Part shown: positions 53,678 to 64,000 of the stretch, in pieces | How positions within the stretch are numbered: position 1 is the first letter of the stretch | How the letters are laid out: the number at the start of each line of letters is the position of its first letter | Origin: Holothuria scabra | Taxonomy: Eukaryota > Echinodermata > Holothuroidea > Aspidochirotida > Holothuriidae | Direction of reading: 5' to 3' | Length of the DNA stretch: 64,000 bases | Assembly (NCBI GenBank): GCA_037179385.1 | Contig: CM074181.1 | Span: forward strand, 51,279,797 to 51,343,796 | The notes under the pieces: generated by a model | Databases searched by the model: none | Seen by the model: the letters and a program-made list of their open reading frames with translations, nothing else | What the model was told of the DNA's origin: nothing | Translations under genes and position numbers: made by a program

Positions 53678-56600
53678 TTAATCAAAGAGATAATTACAAA
53701 AAGCAGTTTTTAGAGACTCAAACTTAATAGGGTGATGAATACTTGTGGAAGAAAGACGTTTCTCCACTTGAAGTAAAAATTTAAAATTATGCAAAAAATC
53801 AACACAGTTAGGGATCTCCTTTGACATTCTTTTCCTATAGATGTAATGTTTAATATTAAAGATGAGGAAATTATAAGGATGACTTTGGCAAAACCTATAC
53901 CCCCAAAATAGATCCTGCTTAGATAGGGAGAATTGTTGGCCTAAGGCTCTCTGCTCGACATCCAAAATAAAATTTGATACGAGGGCACAATCCCAAAATA
54001 AATGACTTAACGTTTCCTCATACTGATTGCAAAAAGTACACAGAGCATCATTCCTTTGGTTCATTAAAAAAAGTAATCTATTTGTACCCAAGATCCGGTG
54101 TAAAAATCGAAATTGAAAATACTTTAACTTACTATCTCTAAGAGAGCTGAACGGGGTTTGGAAAATAGTTTTCCAATGATTTGAATCTATATTAAACTCC
54201 CTGTTCCATTTAACAATAGCTTTAGGGGGGATGGTAATTGATCTAACAATAGAAGTATAAATTCCTCTTGACAAAGAGGACATTCTCCAAATAGAACCTA
54301 CGGTTGTGGCAACATTCTCGTCAATTATCTCTACATCAATGGGTGGGATCCTCCAAGATTTTGAAATAGCTGAGTATATACCATACAAAAGCGTAAAAGG
54401 AAAATGATTAATATTGAACCTTTCTTTAAAACAATTAATTGTGAGAAAACGATTATTAACGTCTAGAAGGTCGCTTACATAAACAACACCCTTATTATAC
54501 ATGAAATCATAATACACCGTTACGTGATTAACCTTAATATGGGAGTTGTTCCAAATTATTTCTCTTTTAAAATTGTTTGTTGGAAGGTAATAGGAGTAAG
54601 TCGACCATGCCTTACAAACATCATTTAGAAAACGATTATCAGTTACAATATCATCACCTTTAAAATTACAACTAAAGAGAAGCTTTGCACCGTATTTCTG
54701 AAGATGTAGGTCAAAAAATAATTTCCAGACTGCTTCCTTCTCTTCCAAATATCGTTTCACCCAACTACATTTAAGGCTTTTGATAAAGCTTGGTATATGA
54801 GTCACTTTCAGGCCACCTGCAAACGTTGGACTGCAAAGAGTAAGACGCTTGATTTTCTCAGGTTTTCCTGCCCAAATAAACTTAAAAATTATTCCCTCAA
54901 CCTCCTTGAGAAATGAAGGGGGAGGGTCAGGTAAAACCTGAAAAAGATAAACAAATTGGGATATACCCAGTGTTTTTACAATAATTGATTTACCTATAGG
55001 AGTCAAATCTCTTTGAGACCATAAAGCCAGTAACTTTTTGAGTCTTGACAACTTGGGGGTGAAATTAAGCTTGAACAAGTTCTCAGCACAGTGGTCAAAA
55101 GTTATTCCTAACATAGTTACTGGGCCCAAAGTCCACTTGAGCCCAAACAATGGTTGCGTAAAGGGGTTAGCTTGAGGTGAATCTACAATCCCAGAACAGA
55201 TGGTCTATGCTCTCAATTTCAGTTTCACAAAAGGTACAAAGGTGATTATCTGATTCACCCATCAAGGAAAGTAGTTTATTTGTTGGGAGGATTCTATGAA
55301 GGAACATGTGGTATCATCGGCATACTGGAGGATCTTATTTTCTGCAGCTCCTATGGTAATTCCCCTTATTTCTTTTGACTGATTTATTTTAAGAGAAAGA
55401 GTTTCGACACAAAGGATAAATAAATAGGGACTGAGGGGGCAACCCTGACGAACCCCTCTTCTAATGGAGAAAAAACCTGTGGAGTAGCCGTTATTCAGCA
55501 CACAAGCATGTGCATTTTTATAAAAAGTACTAATCAAAAATTTTAATTCTTAAACCAAAATTAAAAAAAAAAGAGTTGCTTGAATAAAAAAAAATACTCC
55601 AAAGTATCAAAAGCTTTTTCAAAGTCAATCAAAAAGAGAAAACCAGGAATATTGTGTACTGAGGTGTAGTCAATTAAATCAAGAATAAATCGAACGTTTT
55701 CGCCTATGAATTTCCCTTTTAAAAAACCAGTCTGTTGATTACCTATAAGCATTTTGATAACACGTTGGAATCTATTAGCAATAGCTTTTGGACCAATCTT
55801 ATAATCGACATGCAATGGTGATATTGGACGGTAGTTCTGAAGCATGAGTGAATCTTTACCAGGCTTAGGGATAAGAGTAATGACACTTCGAGATTGTTCA
55901 GGTGAGAGAAACCCCTTACGGTAACCATAGTTTAAAGAATCAACAACAAATTGACCAATTAGCGGCTAGAACTGTTTATAAAAATTAACTGAAAAACCAT
56001 CACTTCCAGGTGCCTTATCATTTTTCATTGAATTAAGCGATAACGTACAATCATTAAGTGTGAGTTCCCCCTCACACTGAGTAGAGTCGTCCATGTCCAA
56101 TGATGTGTGACGTAAATTCAACAAAAATTGGTCAGGAGAAGAGTCAATAGAAGTATATAGTGATTCATAAAAGTTACGAATTTCCTGAAGAATACACTTG
56201 TCATCATCAATAATATCACCGTTGGGCTTTGACAGTTTAAAAACTCTATTTTGTGCTTTATGACGTTTCTCTAAATTTAAAAAATATTTTGAATTTTTTC
56301 ACCATCTTCGACCCATCTTACACGAGACCTTATTATAGTACCTTGCAGTTTATAATCTAAATATGTGGTAAGTTCATTTTGAGCCGTAGCTAACAATAAA
56401 CGAGTTTCTGGACATTCAGAATGGAAAAGGCGCTGTTCAAGGTTAGATATTTTAAACAACAATGTTTCTTCATTCCGAGGCCTTTCACGAGCTTTCTCTT
56501 TGGAATAACTTAAAGACACTTCTCGTAACTTAAATTTTAAGAGTTCCCACCTTGAACAGGGGTCTATTGGCGTGTCGCAATCGACTTGGCTTTGAATAAC

Positions 56601-57394
56601 GTTAGTGATAAGTGAAATGTAATCTTTGTCGCGTAAAAGCGAATTGTTCAATTTCCAATACCCTGGTCCCCTTCTAGTAGATTCAACATTAAAGGTTAAA
56701 GAAATGAAACAATGGTCGGACTGGATGCCGGGTGAAAATGAAATGTCAGTAGTAGAGTGCTCTATACTACGTGATACAAGAAAAAAATCTAGCCTACAGT
56801 AGATTCCAGGGGTAATGTTTGAACTTCAGGTGAAATGTTTGGAGAAAGGATTTTTCTCACGCCAGATGTCTATAAGGTTGTATACAGTCATCAATGAAAG
56901 ACACTCATCTCTAGCTTTAAAATTAGTCCTATACTGGCCTCCCTTTTTATCAAGGGCTAAATTAAACACGAAGTTAAAATCGCCGGCCATAATAATGGTA
57001 TCACCCTGGAAAGATGCAAGCTCTCTAGAAAGGTCAATAAAAAATTAGGACTGTCAATATTGGGACCATAGACCCCTACAATAGTAATGACATGATCTTG
57101 GACTTTAATGTCCACTAAAATTAACCTGCCATTCGCGTGGCTAGTATGTTTTACAACAGTGAAATGTAACTGGGGGTTGAATAAAATACACACCCCTCTA
57201 CTATCATTTGAACCATGGGCGAAAAGGATTTTACTTCCCCATTCATTACACCAATACTTTTCATCCATGAGGGTACTATGAGACTCTTGTACTATGATAA
57301 CATCTGCTTTACATCTATGTAAATAGGCAAATAAACGTCTGCGCTTCTTCGATTGTCTAAGGCCTCTGGCATTGTATGACAAAAATTTCAACAT
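53678..57394 (-). pseudogene. LINE ORF2 (APE endonuclease + RT), multiply frameshifted
   Basis: 57394-56957 is the start of the APE endonuclease (SYNARGLRQSKKRR, VQESHS, RGVCILFNP), with a frame change near 57045 just before the GDFNF block. 56651-56277 is the linker (IIRSRVRWVEDGEK). 55845-55561 has NYRPISPLHVDYKIG and FLIDFEKAFD (motif A). 55537-55262 has GVRQGCPLSPYLF and ILQYADDT (catalytic YADD). 55150-53678 is the 490-codon C-terminal region, with a zinc-knuckle-like CTFCNQYEETLSHLFWDC. At least five frame changes; inactive. Same family as the plus-strand element at 60300. Confidence 0.85.
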
Positions 57395-57777
57395 GGTGGC
57401 ACAGGAGATTGAAAGTTATAAGGGGATAAACAAGACTTTAAAGCAGTACCATAATGATGGATATTAAGAAATGTATACTTACAAAATAAAGAACACATTA
57501 CAATTTCCAAAGGAGATTTGAAGAAAATAAAAATCAAACCAAACGGATGATTAGGTTTCAACATAATTGTCCTCCGTCAGGAAAATTCCGGCCAAAAAGG
57601 GTGCTGGAAGGATAGGGACGGTGGTGCCTGGGTTTAACAGAATCCTTTAAGAATCAATCGGTTTTAAACTGGATTCAAACTTCCAGTGTAAGAAACAATC
57701 CAGGAATGTGGTACCGTAAGCATTAAACGTGAAAAAGCATACACTAGCGAGGAAACTGAGTACGAAGTTAATTTAAT
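57395..57777 (-). other. ORF1-ORF2 spacer of the minus-strand LINE
   Basis: About 380 bp between the two LINE ORFs, without coding signal. The equivalent spacer of the plus-strand LINE (59918-60299) has nearly the same length. Confidence 0.6.
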
Positions 57778-58593
57778 TCAAGCTTGCTCCGAGGTGCTGG
57801 GTTGACTAAAATGGTAGGGTTTTCCTTGTGATGTGCGCCAACAGCCTCCAGAAAAGCGAAGTCTGGTGCCACGCTGGAAAAGATCTGTTACCTGGTTTGC
57901 CCATTTCCTCTTTTCATTCAAATCAATAAGGGTAAGGTCGTCGGTTATATGGAAAACCTCGTTTTGTAGGGCATGTCGTCTGTTGCGGAGGGCGGTTATT
58001 TTATCTTGATCGAATGAGAGCTTTACAAGGATGTGTCTGTCTCTATTTCTGTGTTGTTTACCGTCACGATGGGCCCTTTCGATGTTGCAATCGGGTACAC
58101 CAACTTTTGACATTACAGCCTTGGCAAGTTCAATACAGTTTTCTCCAGATTCTGTCTTTATCCCAACGATACGGAGATTGTTTCGACGGGAGAAACGTTC
58201 TTGTTTATTTATTAAACTAGATTGTTCCTTCTGTGATGTATCTAGATCATTCATCCTTGTCTCCAAGGCCCCATACTTTTCTTTTAATGATGTATTTTCT
58301 TCACGTAGTTGCTTTATTTGTTCCTCATGTTGTTTCAATGTTTTCCTGAATTCCTGTCTTATTGCTTTAAGCTCCTTGATAACTCCTTCTATTGATGCGT
58401 CCAGATTTGCTATCATAGACTCAGTCACACTTTCAACATCACTCTCCTCTTCCTCAACCGGCAAATTGGTAATGTTCGGTAGGCTAGAGGTTAGGCTAGC
58501 AGAGCGTCTAGACTGAGTGTTGGCCTGTTTTCCTTTTTTCTTATTTTGACTACCAAGCGGCCTACCTCTGGGTCTTCTCTGTGCCTCAGACAT
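57778..58593 (-). CDS. LINE ORF1 protein (L1-type, RNA-binding), intact frame
   Basis: A 271-residue frame starting at MSEAQRRPRGRP; an in-frame ATG 26 codons upstream (58671) is less likely, as the N-terminal block aligned with the other LINE starts here. Residues about 5-25 form an AT-hook-like basic patch (RPRGRPLGSQNKKKGK). A heptad-type coiled coil covers about 65-130 (IKQLREENTSLKEKYGALE). An RRM-like region follows (ERFSRRNNLRIVGI, IERAHRDGK, RHILVKLS) and then a C-terminal domain. This matches L1 ORF1p, a trimeric RNA chaperone of the retrotransposon RNP. No stop or frameshift, although its ORF2 is dead. Confidence 0.8.
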   Translation of the reverse strand: MSEAQRRPRGRPLGSQNKKKGKQANTQSRRSASLTSSLPNITNLPVEEEESDVESVTESMIANLDASIEGVIKELKAIRQEFRKTLKQHEEQIKQLREENTSLKEKYGALETRMNDLDTSQKEQSSLINKQERFSRRNNLRIVGIKTESGENCIELAKAVMSKVGVPDCNIERAHRDGKQHRNRDRHILVKLSFDQDKITALRNRRHALQNEVFHITDDLTLIDLNEKRKWANQVTDLFQRGTRLRFSGGCWRTSQGKPYHFSQPSTSEQA

Positions 58594-58734
58594 AACGAAA
58601 AACCGGAGAAGGGATATAGCGATGCAAGTAAACGTTTTCTGGTCAGGAGCTTGATTAAATTTTACAAACATTTCTAAAGCCCGTAGGAGTGCGATCTGTT
58701 TAGGCCGACATGTTAGGCTCGTCCAATCATAATA

Positions 58735-59917
<1,183 letters not shown>

Positions 59918-60299
59918 CACTGATATTTAGCAGGGACTAAAGTGCCATGATTTCCTAGGGGAGAACTGGCTTGAGTCACTTCGTCATCATCGTCTTAATC
60001 TGTGAAAGCCTTGCCGTATTTAACATTTCATATTATGAGCCATCCATTTTCAGGCTTGTGATCCATGTTTTGGGCTGTGTCCATAGTGTGGACCTTCTCG
60101 AGCGCAAGTGCTCACTCTACTGTTTTCGTTTTTTGTTTTCTTTTTTTTACTAAGGTAACCATCTCAATTCTGTTTTTTACAATTAATGCAATTGATACCG
60201 AGGATCCTCTGACTAATTTACATGTCTTGCCTCTCCTACAACAGGTTTATTTTGTTTATCATGTAAATAGTGTACAGACTGAATTATTGTTTTTTCAAA

Positions 60300-63200
60300 A
60301 TGGCTGACATTAAACTTTGTACATATAACGCTAGAGGGCTGAGGCAAAGCCGAAAACGAAGACAAGTGTTCACCTTTCTTCACAAGCAAAACAAAGATAT
60401 TTATTTTGTTCAAGAAACACATAGCGTATTAAGTGATGAAAGGTATTGGAAATCTGAATGGGGAGGTTTTATTGTGTTTTGTCATGGTTCGTCAACTAGT
60501 CGCGGGGTCTGCATTCTTTTTAACCCTCGTCTAAACTTTAACATACATAACTCAGTATTAGGTGATAACGGTCGTTTAATAATATTGGATGTAACTGTCA
60601 TGGAAAAACGATTTACTTTTGTTTGCTTATATGGTCCTAATTTGGATGATCCGGAATTTTATGAATTACTCTTTCGAAAGGTTTCAGATTTTGAGTTGGA
60701 TTCTCTAGTGATAGGAGGTGACTTTAATTTTGTCTTCAATTTGGATTTGGATAAGGTAGGAGGTAACCAAAGAACAAATTTTAGGGCAAGGGATAAATGC
60801 ATGGAATGGATGTTAGCACTGAATTTAGTAGATGTTTGGAGAGAGAGAAATTTATACCAGAAAAATTTTACTTGGTCTTCTAGTATTACCCAAGGGATAC
60901 ACTGTAGACTTGACTTCTTCTTGATTTCAAGTAATTTATGTCACCTAGTGGTTACGGATAATTTTACTACTGGTTTAAACTCTGATCATGCAATAGTGAA
61001 TTTGAACTTTAGGGTTTACAGTGAAAAACGTGGCCCTGGGTTCTGGAAACTTAACAATGCTTTACTGTCAGATTCTGATTATGTTGACTTAATAACAGAT
61101 CTTATCGTAAAAATAACTGATTCCTTTAAGGCTACTGACCCGGCCTTTCTTTGGGATTATCTGAAATACCGTATTAGAAAAGCTTCAATTGAGTATAGTA
61201 AATCAAAGGCTAGGGATAGAAGGAAGGATGAGTCAAAACTAATTAATGACATATGTCGGTTAGAGCATAGGTTTTTTCAATACAATGAATCAGAAATCTA
61301 TTTCAAATTGAAAGATGCCAGAGCCAAGTTACAACTTATTTATGATTATAAATTCCGTGGAATGGTTATCCGTTCCAGAGCACGTTGGGTAGAACAAGGG
61401 GAAAGGTCTACAAAGTACTTCCTTAATTTGGAATCACGAAATAAAGCAGAAAAGGTGATTCGTAAACTTAAAACTGAAGATGGGGTGCTGGTATCGGACA
61501 ACTCTGAAATACTGCTTATTTTATCGCAGTTTTACAAGACTTTGTATACGACGCAAAGTATTAATCCAATGGATATATTGAAGGACGCTCATTGTAATAA
61601 CCCTCTTTCACAAGATGATTCCGACAGCTGTGAAGGTTTGTTAACAATTCGGGAGTGCTGGGGAGCCCTTAATACAATGAGTAATGGTCGTAGCCCTGGC
61701 AGTGATGGATTATCAGTGGAGTTTTATAAAAAATTTTGGACAGTTATTGGGGAGGTGGTTGTCAAGTCTCTTAATTTTGCGTATGAAAATTTAAGGCTGA
61801 CAAGCGAACAGGGACGTGGAGTAATTACTCTACTACCAAAACCAGGAAAAGATCCAACTTTAGCTAAAAACTACCGTCCCATCTCTCTATTAAATGTTGA
61901 TTATAAGATTGCTTCTAAAGCACTGGCTATTAGACTGAAAAAAGTTATCCCATCGTTAATTAATGTTAATCAAACAGGTTTTCTAAAAGGGAGGTTTATT
62001 GGTGAGAACATCCGTTTCACGCTCGATTGTATTGATTACTGTAAGAGCTTTAACATTCCTGGATTATTATTGCTGATAGATTTTGAGAAAGCTTTTGATA
62101 GATTGGAATGGAATTTTATTAGAACCTGTTTGGAATTTTTTAAGTTTAAAGATGGTTTTATCAGATGGTTTTTTACTTTATACTCTAATATAAGTTCATG
62201 TGTATGTAATAATGGATACTCTTCACCTTTCTTTCCTATAACAAGAGGTGTCAGACAAGGTTGTCCCTTAAGTCCCTACATATTTTTAATTTGTGCTGAG
62301 ATCCTGGCAGTTAGAATCAATAGTTGTTCTTTGATAAAAGGGATATCTCTGCTTGGGAAGGAAACAAAGATTTTACAATATGCCGATGATACCGCAATAT
62401 TTATTGACGGTTCATATGGTAGTTTAAGTACGACTGTGCAAATTTTAATGAGTCTTGAGAGGTCATCCGGTTTAAGGGTCAATTTCGATAAGACAAATGT
62501 ATTTCCTCTAGGTCCATCAGCCTTCAATAAGCCCCATTTTATAGAAGAGTTTTCCTTTAACTGGACATTGGGTCCAGTCACACTTTTAGGCATAACGTTT
62601 GACAATTCGAGGGATAGTCTCTTTCGACTAAACTATACCCCTAAATTGTCAAGGCTCAAATCGTTGCTAAATTTATGGAAGTGCAGGGATTTAACTCCAT
62701 TTGGTAAAATTACAATTATAAAAACATTTGGCCTTTCACAATTAGTATTTTTGTTTCAAATTCTGCCGGACCCTCCTCATTACTATATGCAAGAATTAGA
62801 GAGACTTCTATTTCGTTTCATCTGGAATGGCAAGCCAGATAAAATAAGTCGTAAGACTCTGATAAGCACGTATGACCAAGGCGGGCTGAGAGCCACCCAT
62901 CTGACATCTTTCATTTATGGACTAAAATGTACTTGGGTAAAGAGATATACCGATGATAAAATTGCAGACTGGAAGATACTCTTTGATTTCCATCTGAAAA
63001 AGTATGGTAAGCAACTTCTGTTTAATTGTAATTATCAGGTAAATGACCTTGATATTGATAACGGGTTTATTAGAGATGTGTGTAGAGCATGGTCTGTTTA
63101 CAATTTCAGGGAACCAGAGGATGACTACGGAAACGAAATTATTTGGAATAACTCCTTGATTAAGATTGATAGAAAAGTTATTTTCTATAAATTTATGTAT

Positions 63201-63836
63201 GAAAATGGTATTTTAAGAGTGAAACATCTATTTGGAAATGATAATACACCATTGGATTTTGAGCAGTTCAAACAAAGGTTTCTCTTACACCATTGCCCAT
63301 ATACTGTCTACTATGGAATACTTGCAGCTATCCCCAGGAAATGGAAAGACAATTTAGGATTTACTGATGATATTAGTTTAAGTGAAAACAGACTTAGGAA
63401 ATTGCAAAGTGTTCAGTCCGTATCACGCCTTATTTATAATGAATTAATCAATGGAATTTACACTCCCCCCATATGCAAAGTTAAATGGAATGAAAGCTTT
63501 CAATTTAACGAATCTCAATGGCGAGTTATTTTTAAGATCCCTTTTGTGGCTTCTAGAGAAGTCAAGATACGTTACTTTCAATACCGTTTCATTCATCGAA
63601 TTTTAGGAGTAAATACACGCTTACGTCGAATGAATATAAGGAGAGATTCTCTGTGCTCACTGTGCGGGGAACATGATGAGACTATTGATCACTTATTTTG
63701 GGAATGTGGAATTACATCGCAATTTATTTTGGATGTAGAGCAGTACTTCGTTGGTCAACAGTTCGTTTTTTCTAAACAAGATCTTTTCTTTGGTTATAAG
63801 CTTATTCCCAACCATCATATAATTCCCACCATATAA
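60300..63836 (+). CDS. LINE ORF2: APE endonuclease and reverse transcriptase, near-intact
   Basis: 1,178 residues from the ATG at 60300 (AAAATGGC context; the frame is open a little further upstream but without ATG). Endonuclease: YNARGLRQ (N10), VQETHS (E39), GGDFNF (about 140), NSDHAI (about 228). RT: KNYRPISLLNVDYK, LLIDFEKAFDRLEW (motif A), GVRQGCPLSPYIF, QYADDTAIF (YADD about 693). C-terminal zinc-knuckle-like CSLCGEHDETIDHLFWEC (from about 1118). The enzyme nicks DNA and primes reverse transcription at the nick. Near 63805-63835 a tandem duplication (ATTCCCAACCATCATATA, then ATTCCCACCATATA) shifts the frame. The expected C-terminal continuation (PYNLLLFHLKYYL, YKFKFVLQVENQL) follows in another frame to the window end. 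Confidence 0.9.
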   Translation: MADIKLCTYNARGLRQSRKRRQVFTFLHKQNKDIYFVQETHSVLSDERYWKSEWGGFIVFCHGSSTSRGVCILFNPRLNFNIHNSVLGDNGRLIILDVTVMEKRFTFVCLYGPNLDDPEFYELLFRKVSDFELDSLVIGGDFNFVFNLDLDKVGGNQRTNFRARDKCMEWMLALNLVDVWRERNLYQKNFTWSSSITQGIHCRLDFFLISSNLCHLVVTDNFTTGLNSDHAIVNLNFRVYSEKRGPGFWKLNNALLSDSDYVDLITDLIVKITDSFKATDPAFLWDYLKYRIRKASIEYSKSKARDRRKDESKLINDICRLEHRFFQYNESEIYFKLKDARAKLQLIYDYKFRGMVIRSRARWVEQGERSTKYFLNLESRNKAEKVIRKLKTEDGVLVSDNSEILLILSQFYKTLYTTQSINPMDILKDAHCNNPLSQDDSDSCEGLLTIRECWGALNTMSNGRSPGSDGLSVEFYKKFWTVIGEVVVKSLNFAYENLRLTSEQGRGVITLLPKPGKDPTLAKNYRPISLLNVDYKIASKALAIRLKKVIPSLINVNQTGFLKGRFIGENIRFTLDCIDYCKSFNIPGLLLLIDFEKAFDRLEWNFIRTCLEFFKFKDGFIRWFFTLYSNISSCVCNNGYSSPFFPITRGVRQGCPLSPYIFLICAEILAVRINSCSLIKGISLLGKETKILQYADDTAIFIDGSYGSLSTTVQILMSLERSSGLRVNFDKTNVFPLGPSAFNKPHFIEEFSFNWTLGPVTLLGITFDNSRDSLFRLNYTPKLSRLKSLLNLWKCRDLTPFGKITIIKTFGLSQLVFLFQILPDPPHYYMQELERLLFRFIWNGKPDKISRKTLISTYDQGGLRATHLTSFIYGLKCTWVKRYTDDKIADWKILFDFHLKKYGKQLLFNCNYQVNDLDIDNGFIRDVCRAWSVYNFREPEDDYGNEIIWNNSLIKIDRKVIFYKFMYENGILRVKHLFGNDNTPLDFEQFKQRFLLHHCPYTVYYGILAAIPRKWKDNLGFTDDISLSENRLRKLQSVQSVSRLIYNELINGIYTPPICKVKWNESFQFNESQWRVIFKIPFVASREVKIRYFQYRFIHRILGVNTRLRRMNIRRDSLCSLCGEHDETIDHLFWECGITSQFILDVEQYFVGQQFVFSKQDLFFGYKLIPNHHIIPTI

Positions 63837-64000
63837 TCTCTTACTCTTTCATTTAAAATATTACCTTTTTAGTAAAAAGATAAATTGCGAACTGCCACTG
63901 CTGTATGAATTTATTTATAAGTTTAAGTTTGTCCTGCAAGTTGAAAACCAGCTGCAAAATTCAAATGTCAGCTGCCCAATTCCTTATGATCGCTTTATAG

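Larger units (their letters stand above)
53468..58671 (-). mobile_element. L1/Tx1-type LINE, minus strand, decayed
   Basis: Order on the minus strand: ORF1 (58593-57778), spacer, ORF2 in broken frames (57394-53678), 3' UTR with (CATA)n, and a poly(A) tail of about 24 (T-run at 53468-53491 on the plus strand). The 5' end lies about 60 bp from the (TAA)n at 58735. Confidence 0.85.

Overview
The window looks like an accessory, transposon-rich stretch of an animal nuclear genome, most likely a marine invertebrate. It is AT-rich, has long (TA)n and (TAA)n microsatellites, and carries several Penelope-like element (PLE) families, two L1/Tx1-type LINEs, an older CR1/Jockey-like LINE, hAT-, piggyBac- and mariner-like non-autonomous DNA elements, and one host-type gene, a galactose-3-O-sulfotransferase (Gal3ST) exon. 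Invertebrate deuterostome is my guess; nothing in the sequence fixes the species. I see no prokaryotic operon, no rRNA and no CRISPR.

Layout. 1-8.3 kb: mostly unassigned DNA with a small piggyBac-like MITE and a worn hAT-like element. 8.3-12.05 kb: a decayed LINE split by a 1.86-kb hAT-like element with a clean 8-bp target duplication. 12.5-14.7 kb: a decayed reverse transcriptase (RT) of the 'YRDDG' PLE-like family. 15-33.2 kb: a nested PLE cluster held together by (TA)n arrays. In order: a tRNA-bearing repeat, a MITE, PLE-A (a head-to-head inverted pair), PLE-B copy 1, PLE-C (a 5.7-kb near-perfect palindrome), PLE-D, a foldback hairpin, PLE-B copy 2, the tRNA-bearing repeat again, and a 65-bp satellite. 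33.2-34.6 kb: a rearranged second copy of the YRDDG element. 34.6-48 kb: mostly unassigned, with a 15-bp minisatellite, a hAT-like element with TSD, an interstitial telomeric tract and a tyrosine-recombinase fragment between inverted repeats. 48.3-49.55 kb: the Gal3ST exon. 50.4-52.1 kb: a palindromic mariner-like MITE, a ~178-bp tandem array and long (TAA)n. 52.3-53.06 kb: the 3' end of a fifth PLE family (PLE-E). 53.1-64 kb: two L1/Tx1-type LINEs pointing away from each other from a shared (TAA)n array; the plus-strand ORF2 is nearly intact.

How it fits together. The PLE coding regions (RT, Zn-binding linker, GIY-YIG nuclease) are followed within about 50-100 bp by small hammerhead-ribozyme folds, seen in PLE-A, B, C and E and possibly broken in D. 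In PLE-A, B and C the 5' boundary of the sense copy is an inverted copy of the element's own 3' end. In PLE-A and PLE-B both outer ends are therefore 3' termini lying against (TA)n. I read this as target-primed reverse transcription started from both strands of a self-complementary (TA)n target, the two cDNAs meeting head to head. That is inference, but it explains the independent breakpoints and the microhomology seen at the junctions. Within A and B, one terminus is 34-40 bp longer than the other.
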